The translations under genes were made by a program, and so were the position numbers. Positions 35,466 through 48,822 of a stretch of 64,000 bases of DNA are shown in pieces. Below the pieces are notes generated by a model. The model searched no databases. It was not told the origin of the DNA and saw nothing but the letters and a program-made list of their open reading frames with translations. The stretch is from Raphanus sativus (taxonomy: Eukaryota; Streptophyta; Magnoliopsida; Brassicales; Brassicaceae). Within the stretch, counting starts at the first letter, position 1, and every line of letters begins with the position of its first letter. Location of the stretch: positions 7,750,001 to 7,814,000 of the forward strand of contig NC_079515.1 of assembly GCF_000801105.2 (NCBI RefSeq), written 5' to 3'.

Positions 35466-37353
35466 CTAGTGATTTTCCGGCGCTACGCGCCGGATTCGTA
35501 TGTTATATTTTTACATAAATTAATAAATTATTATATGGTCTTAACAAATAAAATATGTTAAATATAAAATAAAAATATATTAAAAATGACATTTTCTGAT
35601 CTTTTTGATAGTGGTTAGTGACCTTAATACATTACTTTGTTTGAAATTGTTTAGTTCAAAGTGTAATAGCATAAGTGGTTGTCACTAATCGATTTAATAA
35701 AAATAGAATAAAAAGCCGATAGTCATAACAAAATTAATTTAGTTGGAATTTAAACATAAAACAAAGTTGATGTTTTATATAGAGAACATACTTAAATTAT
35801 TAATTATTAAAATAACTATATATGAACTATAAAACTTTTACTAATATATTTAGTTCAAATAATAGAAAGATGGAATACGCTTCAATTTTTATATATTTTA
35901 TAAAAAAATAAGGGTTAAGTGTCAATTTTTGGTAAAATAATTGATGAGTATCTAATATATATTTTTAAAATTACCATGTTAGACTTTTAATATATAGATG
36001 TGCGAGTTGTATGTGTTACTTTGGTTTCAAGGTCTCTCAAAAAGATGTATCTTAAAATAAGAAACATAAAATTATTTTCTATATTAGTTTGTTACTTAAT
36101 ATGAATCTAAATAAGGTTTTTTTATCTAAAAACTATAAATGGTTCCTAAACTCCTCTAGTTAATGGACAATTTCTATTTTAACCGGAATGGAACAATTTC
36201 ATCAAACCTTCGTAGTAAAAAGTCAATTTGTTAATTAGTAAATGAGATGTTAGCATCTATAATGATCATGAGAAAAACAATTTCTAACTATCTGTGACAT
36301 TCGGACTTGCTGACTTGTTGCATTTAGTAATGGTTTTGACAATAAATGGTTAGTGTGGTGCAAAGGATTAATGGTGAGGGTGGTGTGTGGTTTACAACAA
36401 TTTTAAATAACTTTAGCAACCAGGCAACGTTTTTAAATTTCTCTCGGATTGGAAGTAATGATTCTTTTTTTAGTTAAGTTTTAAGAGTATATTAATCATG
36501 TTCACGGTTTTTAAAATGTATAACACAGATAGCATGCATCAGAGAAATTATTGGTTTCCTTACACAGTGTAACATGGGAAGATACCATAGAGTTTAATGT
36601 ATCAATACCAATAGACCAAATGTTGGTCTTTTGGACTTGAATCGCCATCAATTACTAAACATTATTAGAGTGGGATGAGTGGAATTTCTAGATTGATTAT
36701 ATGACGGTTACGTCGATTGCGTTAAAGAAGGAGAATCATATAGGCTTCATTCTCCATCGTCAACATCAAATACAAAGAAACCATATAAACCAGTGTTTTG
36801 ACACTCGATCCGGACATTGAACCGAACGATTTACCGGATCTCTAGATCATTGGGTGAACCGTGGGTGAACCGCGGTTTAGTAAATGAATTAGTTTTATTA
36901 TATAATAATATATTAGTTATGAAAATAAATATATAAAAACTAAAGTTAATATTTTAAATGTTCTCAAATATAAAGTAATAGTTTGGATATGTATCTAAAT
37001 TTATGTTTAATTTTTTTTGAAATTACTTAACTTTAGTTTCCATTTTTGTATTTTTATTTGACATACAAAATATTAAGAAATAGTTTAAAGTATTTTTAAA
37101 AAATATGTAACATAAGAGTTATGAAATCTAAAAAAAATCAAGACACAAAATTCATAATAAATTAAATTTCCAATCTAAAATTAAAACATCATTGTAATAA
37201 ATTGTCAATAACAAAAATAAACTAACACCTAATCACAATTAACACCAAAACACATTAAATAAAGTTGAGAAAATATTTTAATTATTAAAAGAAGAATGCC
37301 ACATGGCATTTTTCGCTCCAAGGAGATAAAAAACTCAACTTTATTAGTATAGA
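35466..37353 (-). mobile_element. Helitron (candidate full element)
   Basis: The 3' end on the minus strand is the hairpin CCGGCGCGTAGCGCCGG followed by AAAATCACTAG and host T (plus A at 35465). The 5' end is TCTATACTAATAAAGTTGAG at 37353, preceded by host A. It is 1888 bp, non-autonomous and AT-rich. An internal stretch near 36790-36890 (GTTTTGACACTCGATCCGG, GTGGGTGAACCGCGG) is another common dispersed plant repeat, so the element may be nested or composite. Confidence 0.55.
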
Positions 37354-37511
37354 TAAATAAATAATCTAATATCGAATTAGCATGAAATTTGGTTAAAGAA
37401 GTGGAATTATGGACTCCAATTAAATGAATAACTAATACGTAATACACCCGCGCCTATATACAATTCTTACAACCGGAATTGGATCAGCCTCATCCTATTC
37501 TGTAACATATA

Positions 37512-38064
37512 CTAGATTCTAACCCGCTGATATTGTTATCATTTTTGTTACAAAATTTATATTAAAATAATATAAATAATTTTATTATTAAAAATTAATA
37601 TCATCTAAAATAATACTAAAATATAAGCAAAATTTTACTTTTTATTACAATAATTTAAACCTTCATCACTATATAGTTTTCATAGTCAATTTTAAAAAAA
37701 TTCATATGTTGTACTATTCTTATATTTTATAACAAAATTTTCTATTCCAAAAAAATACGGGATCTCAAAATATTATGTATATATTTAGATGCAAAAATTT
37801 GTGTAGATATATTTACAATAAATAATATATATATACCTAAGATTACGTAAATCAAATATATTTTTTTTCAAATAAATGTTCTTAAAATTTAAATATATAA
37901 TATATACCAAACTATGATTAAGATCACATCACAAAATCTACAATGTAAGAGAATATATCCTTTCCATTTTTATTTAAATATTAAATAATATATAAAGTTT
38001 CTACTGAATTGATCTAACCATTTTTACAATAGATAAAAATAGAACTCTATTTTAATATAGTAGA
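37512..38064 (-). mobile_element. Short Helitron (candidate)
   Basis: The minus-strand 5' end TCTACTATATTAAAATAGAG at 38064 is preceded by A. The 3' end GCGGGTTAGAATCTAG at 37512 is followed by T. The 3' hairpin is degenerate, so it is old or misdrawn. 553 bp, non-coding. Confidence 0.45.
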
Positions 38065-38467
38065 TTCGAGTTTAATTTATACATAAATATATCTATTTAC
38101 GTTATATGTCCCATCAACAATATTCATATGAACCGTAAAAGTTGGATCTGAACCCAAAAACTTCAAAACCAAAACTGGACCAAAATTTACAAAACTAACA
38201 TAATTTTTATTTTCCTAAATTAGAAAAAACAAAACCGAACGATTATCTGAATATCCAAAATATTATTTGTTTAAGATATAAATTTTTTAGTTATAAAATA
38301 ATATTTCTCAAAAATATAATTTTATAAAAATATCAGAAACCTAAATTACTTGTAGTTTTTAATTTAATTTGGTTGTCGATTTTTGTTGGTTTTTTGGGTT
38401 TAAAATCAAAGTTATGTAGCACAAATGTATATTTTATCTTGATCATTAATAATCCGAATTAAAAAGG

Positions 38468-38650
38468 CTTTTTTTAATGCTGAGTTTTATTCCATAACAA
38501 AAAGTTTGTTCGATCTATAATCAGGATCAACAAAATACAAAAACAATAATAGTAAAGACAAAGTAAAAATAAAAGTGCTAGTAGGCACCAAAATACCATG
38601 ATGCTACTGTAGTCGCAGCAGTGTTACTATCCAGTATCCCTTGAAACATG
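38468..38650 (-). mobile_element. LINE-like 3' end relic, minus orientation
   Basis: On the minus strand the sequence ends GTTATGGAATAAAACTCAGC followed by an A-run at 38468-38475, the form of a retroelement 3' tail with an AATAAA signal. No coding part is recognised and the 5' limit is a guess. Confidence 0.4.
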
Positions 38651-38805
38651 ATCCAGGTTTCGTTTCTCAATTTTAAAGACCAAAATATTGATAACAGTGA
38701 TAATATAAGTTGTGTGTATCAAATAGGAGAACAAAACCTCTCTTGTCAAGAGGACAATGCATGTGGTACAAAGAAGTGAAACAATCCACACACACCGGTA
38801 GGGAT

Positions 38806-39401
38806 TATAGTAATGCATCAACAACCTTCTGTTGTTTGGCATACGGCAATCATTCCCAAGCATTCCACAAATGCTTGGTTGTTCCTCCTAAACAGAAATC
38901 CAACTTTACTGAGAATAAAGTTTTGGAATTTGGATATTGAAACAACTGCGCTCACAAGCTCGGATTTGGCTCGGTTCCAAGGAGATGGGACCTTGTCATT
39001 CACTGGTTGTTATCTCTTCCTAAGAGAACTCCATCTTCAGTGGCTGCCTACCAGATCTGGGCTGCTGTGTTGTATGAAGTTTGGAGGGAGCGGAACAGAC
39101 GTCTCCATGTGGCACTACCTTTCCGGAGGTCGTTTTGATTCGCAGCATTATGAGGACAGTTCGAGACAAGGGCACTGCCCTCCTCAACACTGGCTTCTCC
39201 TTAGGTGCTGATCTTCAAGAGTTCTGGTCTTCTAGACCTTGGTTTTTACCTGCAATGGTTTCTCTGATCCATTTGTCAGTTCTTTATTTCTGTACTCTCC
39301 GTTGCTTTGGCAATTGGCCTTCTCCCCCTTTTCCTTTATTTCTGTATTGTACGTTTCTTTTCTTTATCTAATAATAATATAAAAGCCTTTTAAAAAAAAA
39401 A
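38806..39401 (+). pseudogene. LINE ORF2 3' relic (zf-RVT), frameshifted
   Basis: Frames in succession give VVWHTAIIPKHSTNAWLFLL, NRNPTLLRIKFW and, in another frame, WDLVIHWLLSLPKRTPSSVA followed by AAYQIWAAVLYEVWRERNRR. This is the zinc-binding region at the end of plant LINE reverse transcriptases. Frameshifts and stops separate the pieces. The copy ends in an A-run at 39392-39401 after AATAATATAAAAGCC. It is older than the LINE at 14.7 kb and lacks most of the element. Confidence 0.8.
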
Positions 39402-40068
39402 CTTCCAATTCGACACAGCCCATCGATTTCTGGTCTAACATAAAGATGAATCATATGAACAACATCAAAACTTGCACCAACACATAAGCTCCATCACCAT
39501 CAATATAACTATCAGATTTGAGCTAATCGTCTTGAAATCAAATACATTAAAAAATGAAAAACAAATGAAAAAGAAGACATTGAAGGGATAATAAAAAAGT
39601 ATCATAGTGACATCTACAGAAATCAATTATAAAAAGGTAACAACTATCCTAACAGTCTTCTTCTCATGTCTCCCCGGTCAACCTGACACTACATATATGA
39701 TATATAAAAAAGAATAAATTCCAAATTCATGATTTTCTATAATATACTCCTGATTTTGGTATAAAAAGGGATACATTTTCCACGCAAAAAGAAATATTTA
39801 TTTATACAAGAAAATTTACACAAGTGATAGTTCGTTCAGTGATTCAAATATAAAATGCAATAATGAATGTTCAGTTTCCATTACCTTTATTCAGTTTTAT
39901 TGGCCATTATTATTGTTCCAGGCTTCCAGCCAAAGAGAGACCTATTCAAAAGGGGTTGCTCTCTTTCTCCCATCAAAACTCCTCAACCAAACCCCACTTC
40001 TCCAAAACTGAAACGAACAAAATTACCTATATTGATCTCTTTCTCTTATTCAGATTTGAACCACAGAA
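39402..40068 (+). promoter_or_regulatory. Upstream region of IDL4
   Basis: A TATAAAAAGG box at about 39760 lies roughly 310 bp 5' of the IDL4 ATG and is the likeliest core promoter. Open frames between 39863 and 40099 overlap the presumed 5' UTR and do not look like proteins. Confidence 0.45.
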
Positions 40069-40353
40069 ATGGTTACCACACATCAATATTATTGGATGAA
40101 AAGGTTATCGATAAACCCACAAGCTCTTCTTCTTCTTCTGTTCTTCTGCTTCTTCTTCATTCACCACTGTGACGCCTCGAGAGCCTTGTCACCATCAAGC
40201 GTTTTCTACATAAACCCTAATAATGATCACAAGAAAAAGACTATGAGGAGAGACCATTTCTTAGGGTTCTTTCCAAGACACTTCCCTGTTCCAGCTTCTG
40301 GTCCTTCACGAAAACACAACGACATTGGTCTACAAGCCTTGTTGTCTCCATGA
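40069..40353 (+). CDS. IDL4: IDA-like signalling peptide precursor
   Basis: A single 94-codon exon. A hydrophobic signal peptide (ALLLLLFFCFFFIHHCDA, about residues 19-36) should send it to the apoplast. After a variable region, the C-terminus carries the EPIP motif of the IDA family, LGFFPRHFPVPASGPSRKHN, which includes the PASGPSRKHN core recognised by HAESA-type receptor kinases, and ends DIGLQALLSP. These peptides control cell separation such as abscission and lateral root emergence. The first ATG was chosen because the basic stretch before the signal core is typical; the in-frame ATG at 40096 is the alternative. Position between PUB29 and TONSOKU matches At3g18715 (IDL4). Confidence 0.92.
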   Translation: MVTTHQYYWMKRLSINPQALLLLLFFCFFFIHHCDASRALSPSSVFYINPNNDHKKKTMRRDHFLGFFPRHFPVPASGPSRKHNDIGLQALLSP

Positions 40354-41048
40354 TCATATGCTTACTCACTCTCTCTCTGTCTCTCTAGTAAACTTTATAT
40401 AATGTAATTTGATGCATGAACTTATACACAAAACAAGAGTAGAAAACCATTCATTGCTCTCTGATGTTTGCTTTGACATGTTCACTATTCAGATGTTTGA
40501 CCTCTTTTTAATTGTTTCTTGATCTTTTGGTTATTTTTGGGGTTGCATATATGTAAAACTTCTTTAGATTAGAAGTAAAATACTGTACTGGCCAGGTTGG
40601 GAGTTTGTTACTTTACTCTTTTTTTTTTTCTTTTGTATTATATGTAATTAAAGCTTACGAGATGAGATGATGCAACATTCCGTTTCTTCAATGCGTAATT
40701 TAACATCCTCAAGTGTTCTAAAAACCATTTTTAATTACTTTTCACCTTGTTAATCCTTTCATTGATTTCTAACAATATCTCAAAGCCGTTGCTAGTTGTC
40801 TTTCGTAAAGTTTAATTCGATAAAAATGGAAAATACAACAACTTCGTCACCTTCTACAGAAGACCCGTGGGTCATCTTTTACTCATTCAACCAATGAGCT
40901 ATGAAAAGAATAAAGATATGTCTTCTCAAAGGTTTATATCTTAAAATTATGTTAAAAGAAAGATGTTGTATCTTGGATGAAGAATATAGTATTTAATTAT
41001 AACTCAAAACAATTCTGAAAAATGAGAACTCGTTTGATCAGAAGAGCA
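40354..41048. other. IDL4 3' flank, no gene seen
   Basis: 3' UTR and AT-rich flank. A CT-rich run near 40367-40390 and a poly(T) near 40619-40630 are present. Confidence 0.4.
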
Positions 41049-41755
41049 AGAGCATCTCCAAGAACAACCTTATATTTGAGGTTGCAAGAGCATCTCCAAG
41101 AACAACCTTATATTTGAAGTTGGATGAACCTTATATTTGAAGTTTGAGAGTGTTTTTCTCCAATGGTAAACTTTAAAATAAACCTTAAAAGTTTTAGATA
41201 TTTACATTGTAGTCCTTAACATTAGACAAAAAAAAAATACAAAACTTTTATAACAACTAAAGTGTACAATAAAATGTTATAAATAATATTTATTAATAAA
41301 CTATTACACTGTAATAGAAAATTACAGATATATATAAGAGATTATTACAAACGAAATCATTTTTCTAAGAAAATATAATTATTCATCATTGTTATTTATG
41401 TAATAAACTATTACACTTTAATAGCAATTTTTGCTTTGTTTTTTCTTTTAAAACTTATTTATTTATTTAAAGTTATATGCAAAAGTTGAATTTATAAAAA
41501 CATATATAAAATTTATAAAAGAAGTAAAATTATATGGACTAAAATGATAAACAAAAAAGTTATCAAGACTATTTAAAAGACATAAGAATACAAGGCCCAC
41601 AAAAATATGAAACCTTAAATATAAGGTTTTGTACAGTGAAACCTCAAATATAAGGTTTCACTGTACAAAACCTTATAATTTGAGGTTTTGAGGTTGCTCT
41701 TGGAGTACATAAAACCTTATATTTGAAGTTTTAAGGTTGCTCTCGGAGATGCTCT
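41049..41755. mobile_element. MITE with AGAGCATCTCC ends and nested palindromes
   Basis: The left end AGAGCATCTCCAAGA and the right end, reversed (AGAGCATCTCCGAGA), form terminal inverted repeats. The left end is duplicated in tandem with a 38-bp period (41049 and 41087). The interior repeats AACCTTATATTTGAGGTT in both orientations, including a self-complementary block at about 41610-41690. The AGAGCATCTCC terminus belongs to a very common plant MITE class, probably Harbinger-like. No clear target duplication is visible. Confidence 0.75.
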
Positions 41756-42101
41756 AAATGGCAAACACCGCATGATTCTTAGGATATGATGGGTATAATG
41801 GTATCACATGCTAAATAGTAAGAATGGTTTGATTAATATCGGACAATTCCGCAATGAGTTCTACAAATACAAATACACGTTTGTAAATGTACCTTCTCAA
41901 GTTTCATTATCATATAACTTTTTTTAACATTCACCACATTTTAATTTTTTTCTTAATTTTACAATATTTATCAAAAATTAAAACAAGGTGATAAATTTCG
42001 ATCCATTTTTTTTTTCTTAATTTCTCAAAGTATTAATATAACAAAGCTGCTGGACCCCAAGAGCAATGGGAAGGCTTTGTATAAGCAGAGAAGGAAGATG
42101 T
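41756..42101. other. Flank between MITE and TONSOKU, no gene seen
   Basis: AT-rich sequence. The last 100-150 bases probably include the 3' UTR of TONSOKU. Confidence 0.4.
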
Positions 42102-45100
42102 TTAATCCTTTTTGCAGCATGGTTTGACTCCACAACACATCTTTCCTTCAACATAAAAATGCACAATCTCATCTTTCACATGCCTTTGGGCTATGCCAGT
42201 TCGTGATCCTGATGATGACCATGCCATGTATAATGTTTCCAAGGCTTCAACTGACAACCCATTGTTGCTTAGATCCAGAATCTGTAATTGGTTAGCCACT
42301 GCAAGCGCTGTCGAAAGCTCTTTGATAATATGGTTCTTGCCTGGTAAACTAAGACTACTGGACGTTGCAGTTTGTTCCTCTACTTGCTCATCTTCGCTGT
42401 CTGCAACTTCAAGATTGTCACACTCCATATTGGATTCGCATAAATCTTGGTCTTGGTCTTGGTTCTGGAAATGGTGTTTGGTCTCAGAACTATTAGTTTT
42501 GTCCATTGCGGGGATGGATTCACATGGACCATGCTCTTCTTGTCCCATTTCCGAGCTTCCATTCACAGGCTCGCCAAACACAGTCTCATCCAGTTCAGCA
42601 TTATCAGAGATATTAAGCTCTTCGAGATTCTTATTATCTGCAAAATGTTTAGTTGCTAATTTGAAACGGAGAAGATATTTGGTTTAATTGTACCAGCAAC
42701 AAGAGATTTAGGAAAAATAATAGTTCAGACCTGAAAGTGCTTGAATTATGCATAGAATTCCAGAGAGCTTCAGATGACACTTGTTTAAAATCAGAACTTT
42801 TATGTTTGAACAAGGATTCGCAAGTAGCATCCCCAGTGCATTGATTCCCTGTTTGTATATTGTTTCAGAGGGTCAGTCATGATTTAAGAAGACATAGTTT
42901 TACGTTAGTCAGACTATCGTTTCTGAGCTTTGAAAATGATAACACAATCACGAGAGTTCTCATATCAGCCTCTCAACATAGTTTAGAGATAAGAGCTCAA
43001 GGGGTGTTGAGTTCATAGAAAACATACCTCTTCGGTGATTGGATTTCCTCCAACATTGAGCTCAAGAATGCTAGAAGTTAAAGTAACATCTTGGACGAGC
43101 TTAAGAAAGAAAGGAGACGCTAGTCCACAGCATGAAAGATCGAGCTTTACAGTTTCTTCTTTTTGATAACATAGAGATTCAGTAATTTTGATAGCTCCGT
43201 CCTAGAATAATTTGGATCACAATCGTCAGATGAAAACGAATGCATTTATCAGAGTATAAAAATTCATTACCGTTCCTATTCCACAGCTGCCAACCAAAAG
43301 TTTTGACAGAGATGGAGTCTTAACAAGTGCGGAAAGGCTACTAACAACTTGGCTGCTCAGCTTTATGCCATTCATGCTCAGTTCTGTAAAGCTGTAGTGG
43401 TTTAACATATAATAATGTCAGATCGATTTACATGTGGAGAAGTTTTTTAAAAAAATACAGCTTTAATATTTTGTTTTTCCAACCTGCTTAGAGTAGCTAA
43501 TTTAGCCAAGAGGTTTTGAATAGCACTCCCTGAAACAGGATTGTTATAACCTGCCATAAAAGTATGGAAATACCATCTTTAGCAAATTGAAACTTAAGAG
43601 AAAAATGAATGTAGACAACAAATTTGAAAGTGTACCTATATAGAGTTGTGAAAGTCCCGACTCCGGATCCAAAGCATCAGCAATCTTTTGAATTGTTCTA
43701 GATGTGAGTGAACAGTGTTCCACATTCAAGCTGTAAAGTGCTAAACAACAATGGGGATACTTAGTTAAGCAGAAGGGCGTAAACAGAAGAGAAGAGTTAC
43801 GAATACTAGTCTAACATTAGGGATATATATTTAGTATTAAAGAGAAAAATATACTCAACCGAACAATTAGATACTACAGATAACAGTTAATTTTCAAAAG
43901 AAACTATACCCCGGCAGTTTTTCAAGATGGTTGAGAGGTATGATCCACAAGCATCAGTAAGTCGATTCCTCGACACATTGAGGACTTCCAGCCGAGTAAA
44001 CAGAACAGGGCACTCACAGATCTGGTAAAGTCGATTATATTAAATAACAGGAAAAACACGAATATGTGTAACTTTATAGCCTTGGGCCTAGTGGGTTACC
44101 TGAAACAAAGCAGTTGGACCAAATCGGTTGGAGTGCAAATCCAAAGTCAAAGCACCATACATCTGGTTTGATGAGGCAAACAGTTGTTTCAGTTTCTCCA
44201 TTGTTCCATTCCCTACCAACCAATAAGATGATGAAATATAAGTACCATGGAACTTACTAGTAGTTCCTTATCATCTACCCAACTAACGTCCGTTCGCAAA
44301 CTAATTTTTTTTAACACTGCACATGGAATGGTGTAAGGTAGGACAATAGAGGAAAATTTCACCTAACATATTGTGGGATAGATCCAACATCGCAACTGTA
44401 TTGTGCACATGGAGGGCACTCAATAAAGGAGCAGCTGATACATCTTGCAGTTCGCATTCTGACACATTGATATCATCCTCTACCTGTTAAACAAAGAATG
44501 AGATAACCATACAGATTATACACTAGATAAAGTGATACCTGTAACTAGCTTCGTTTTAAGTGTTGGAAAGAAAACAAAGAAATAAACTATTTCATCCATT
44601 AGCTGGCAAAAACTAAAGAGTGTTTCTCACCTCCGAAATGTATAATTTCTTAAGCAATTTTATACTGGGGTTCTCTGACAAATTCTGGCAACAGTCCATG
44701 TATAGCTTCATCAGACGCTTGTGAACCCAGCCTGCAACAAATTAATTACATAGCTTACAGCCGTATTGTATAAATAAGAGGGGAGAACAAATGATCATAA
44801 TATAAACCAATAGAGCGGTTCAGCCACACTCATGTAAAAACTTAAAGAACAATTTGAGATGATAAACAGAACTAGTAAGATCAGCTTGACAATCATATTC
44901 CAAATATCACGGGTAGATCCCATGTGTACCAAGAAAATACTTACCACTAACGGAAGCTTCAACAACAACGTTTTCAGAACAGCCCGTGAGAATCTCATAT
45001 ACATCCAATGGTTTCAGAACTCTACCACCATACTCCAAATGATGAATGATCGGTAACAGACCTAATGAAACACAAATTAGACGTTCAAAGATTCAAACAA

Positions 45101-48100
45101 CTTTGGAGCAGTATACTTAAAGTGCTGTTAAACATAAACTGTTAGGCATGAGACGGTTCTAAACGTCTGCTGTAAAATCAATAAGTTCACATACCTTTAG
45201 ATTTCTCGTTATCAGGGAGCTGTAAATAGTATAAGCAAGTAAGTTCCACCTTCAGAGACTCATCATTGCCAGAACACGAGTCTAAAGCCATGTGTACATT
45301 TTCAATTTCAATTTGAATTTTTTGCTGCGAGAAGTACAATATATAGGTATCAGGGGGAAGGAAAGAGGAAGTATAGGTAAAAAAAAATACTCAATCCAAT
45401 CAAGGTTAGTTAATGCTAACAAAAAGCAAGGTAAAAAAAATCTCACATCATCTGTCTTGGAATAAGTGTTGAAGTTCACGAGAGCAGATCCATGTTTGCA
45501 TTGCGTGCTGTTGGATTCGCCAGCTTCACATTGAGATCCTTTTATACCGCAACCAGTTGGTTCAACAGCTTTGTTATTGGTCAGAGGTCTACAATTGTTG
45601 ACATCTGGAGCAACTTTAGTGGGACGGAGAGACGTATACGAGCAAGAACCTTCTTCTACATGGTCTTGAATAGCAGGATTATCTTTACAATTAGCAGCAC
45701 CATCAAAATACATACTTTCATCAGAGACTTCCTTACTCTGACTTGTAACTTTGTGCAAACTGCCCCTAGGGCGTCCCAACTCATATTCGGTATCACTTTC
45801 ATCGTCAGAGAGGATTACACGAATACGCTTCCTACCAGAGCCTGTCTGTTGAGAGTCTGCTGGTGCAGAGAAATCTTTCTTTGCCTGATCAGTCTCAACA
45901 TCTTGTTTTCCTGAAAACTGTTTCCTTTTGGAAAGACGTCTCCCGGGCTGGAGTAATGAAATTAGTGGCACGTCATCGTCTGCGTCATCCAAATCTGCTA
46001 ACTGTTCTGATCCAGGTGAATTTGATGTTTGGAGATCTGGCGAACTACATGCATTTTGCCTATCATTTGATTTGTCCCCATGCCCTTCTGAGTCGGTTTC
46101 AGAGCATTCATCTTCTGTACCACATGCTGCTCTCTCACCCTGTTCTGACTCCAGATTTTGTATTTTTTCTTTCAACTCCCTAAACAGTATAATATGTATA
46201 TGAGAAACTAAAAATTTGAAACCGCAAACCTAGTTGCAGCCTTCGAAACCTTATAGCAGATTTATATTTCTATCCATCTTCAGCACAGCGACTACATAGT
46301 GAAGATTACCTGGCTTCTTTAGCATTCCCAAATCTGATCATATGGCTATAGTGCATATGTTCCAGTGCAGAAAGCTGAACTGACGGAAGATTGGCTTTCA
46401 AAGCAATTCTGCAGGACCAAATGAAATTAGAACCTAAAACGACCATCACGTTAGTCATCAGCATGAGATATGTATGTATGCGTGGATTTCTACGGTGATA
46501 ATGAAAACTACTGATTCAAGATACTTATTCAGCCTATTGGATTTATATTTATACTGCAGTAATTCTTGAACGTATTTGAAATATATTGGATTTGTGTCTG
46601 CTCTACTATTAAGCCTTCCTCCATCCCAGAGTAATGGTATGCAATAGAATTGTCAATTTTTTACATTAAATGACAAAAGAGAAATACACAGTAGCTCAAA
46701 TGCAAAATTTGATTATACCTGTACCCCTTTTCAAATTCTTTAAGTGCTTGTGTCCATTCACCAATACAGTCCAAACCATCACCTATATTAATTTTCGCTA
46801 GTGCTTGTCCCTACACGATACCACCATAAGTGAGCATTAGAGTCAATAAAGAGGAAACCTATAATATTGACAAATCCAAATAGTAATATCAGTATTCCTT
46901 TTACACAGAACATGTGAGTAGAGGCCTCATCAGTTGGTTCCAGTGTTGTGACATAAATTCTGACGAGGGAATATAAATTGTAATGACTAACCGTGCAGGC
47001 AAAAAAATCTCACCTCGAAATTACCAATTGCTTTGTATCCCTCATAACTTCTACCGACCCACTTTAAGGATTTTCTGAATTTTCTGAGCTTTTGGTAAGA
47101 CTCGCCAACAACCAAGAAGGCATCACTCTGTTTTTCCTTGTCACATAGATCATTTGATATTTTTTTCTTCCTTTTTGAATACTCAAGATGCTAAGACATT
47201 CAAAGAAGAAAGTGAAACCCTTTTAGTGCATGAAAATATAAATTGCAGCTTCTAACTTAAATTTCAAAACTATATTACGAGTCATTTGAACTGTGGACCA
47301 GAACAAATATAGTTTTGCCACTTTAGTCTAACATTATAAATTTATTTTGCAAGTACAGAAATACAAATTTAAATCCCAGCACTAACTTTCTAAAATGTAC
47401 TTTTCCTCGAGGGAAGAAAAATCAAGCAATACTTGTATAATAGTTTTCTTAAATGATCTGAAAAGACTGGCATCAACAGAATTTCACAAAAACCAAATCA
47501 GTCTAAGAAAACAACACTGTCTTGCTCCATAGGCTTATTTATGATTGAAATTTTGAAAACCCCTAAGCTTTTGGACACATTTCAAACACATGGTATGGAG
47601 TGTTGCGATTTGAAAATAAAACTCACCTTATCCCATGCAAATACTATGCTGGATTTTTCAATAAGACGTTCAAGACACGCATGCACTTGAAGCATAGACT
47701 TCCGTTCCTCCGAAGTTCCTCTGGCATCAGTCATCTCAGCAGACAGCTTCTTAAGCCGACGCTCTTCCTCCCTCATTTCCTCCACAACTTTAATAGCTTT
47801 CTTCACAATCCTGATATTTTCCTCAATCTGTTCAACCAGCGCACTCTCGTCCTGCATAGATCTCGCCAGAGTAGAGGCTTTACCATAACACATGAGCGCG
47901 TCCCCGTAGTTCTGCGTCCTGTTGTGCAACTCAGCGAGATTGATATACCCCTTAGCTTCTCCTTGGCAATGACTTATCTGATGGCAGATCTTGATATCCA
48001 TCTTGATATGCTCTTTCGCCTCCTTCCACCTTCTCAGCTCCATATAAACATTCCCAAGGTTATGATGAAGCCTACTACGCATCGCATCGTACTCCTTAAC

Positions 48101-48822
48101 CTCCTCCTCGTCGCAGATCTCCAATCCTTTCTTGAGAATCTTGCAGGCGGCGTCAGGGTTATCGAGATCGAGATCAAGCATACCGATGTTGTTATGCGCG
48201 TTGATGTACTCCTCGAGAAAGCTTCCAGATTCTCCGCGAGGCGGTTTCTCCTTGAGAATCTGCGCAAGCTCCATGGCTTTCTTGAAGTACTTCTTAGCAC
48301 TCTGAATCGCGTCGCAGTCATCCTCGGATTTCAAGAATATCTCGTGGTAGGTACGGCCGAGCTGAGTGCAAGCTCGTTGCTTCTCCACGGTGTCGCTGTT
48401 CTCTTCAGCTAGCTGCAAATGCTTCTTCTGCAAACAACCACCACACAAGAAAAAAAAACGGTTAGAAAAGTCAAACTCGGTCAAAGCTTCTACGAAAAGT
48501 CAAACTCGGTCAAAGCTTCTTCGAAAAGTCAGTTATAATCAGAGGCGTTAGTTACCTGATAGATCAAGGCTTCTTCGAAATCCTGGAGACGGAGATAGAT
48601 CTCGCCGAGAGACTGACACGTGGGAAGCAGATCTTTATTTGGCAGATACTTGTTGGAGATGTCGAAATCGATTCGAAACCACTTGAGAGCCTCCACGTAC
48701 TCTCCTTCGTTCTTGAGGATATCGCCGACGTTGTTGGCCCATTTCGCCTCTTCGCTCCGGTTTCCCACTTCCGTCGCTGTCCGGTAAGCCCTCTTCGCCG
48801 CCGCTAAATCTAATCGGCCCAT
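42102..48822 (-). CDS. TSK: TONSOKU (TSK/BRUSHY1/MGOUN3) genome-maintenance scaffold
   Basis: A large multi-exon gene. The early exons are 48556-48822, 47627-48427, about 47014-47190, 46719-46810, 46310-46408, 45447-46179 and 45195-45324, followed by many short leucine-rich-repeat exons and a last exon ending at 42102. The N-terminal half is tetratricopeptide repeats ([52 protein letters not shown]). The middle is acidic and disordered ([24 protein letters not shown]). The C-terminus is leucine-rich repeats ([20 protein letters not shown]) ending [14 protein letters not shown] acts in the nucleus: it reads newly replicated histone H4 and supports repair of broken replication forks; loss gives fasciated meristems. 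Divergent from RPL30. Position matches At3g18730. Downstream exon limits were not all worked out. Confidence 0.92.

Noticed and set aside
42193..42687. 164-codon plus-strand frame
   Set aside because: Antisense of the last TONSOKU exon, where the minus strand gives leucine-rich-repeat text.
45492..46203. Plus-strand frames of 140 and 106 codons
   Set aside because: Antisense of the acidic linker exon of TONSOKU.
47600..48412. 270-codon open frame on the plus strand
   Set aside because: Exact antisense of the TPR exon of TONSOKU. The minus-strand frame gives clear TPR repeats and correct splice sites.
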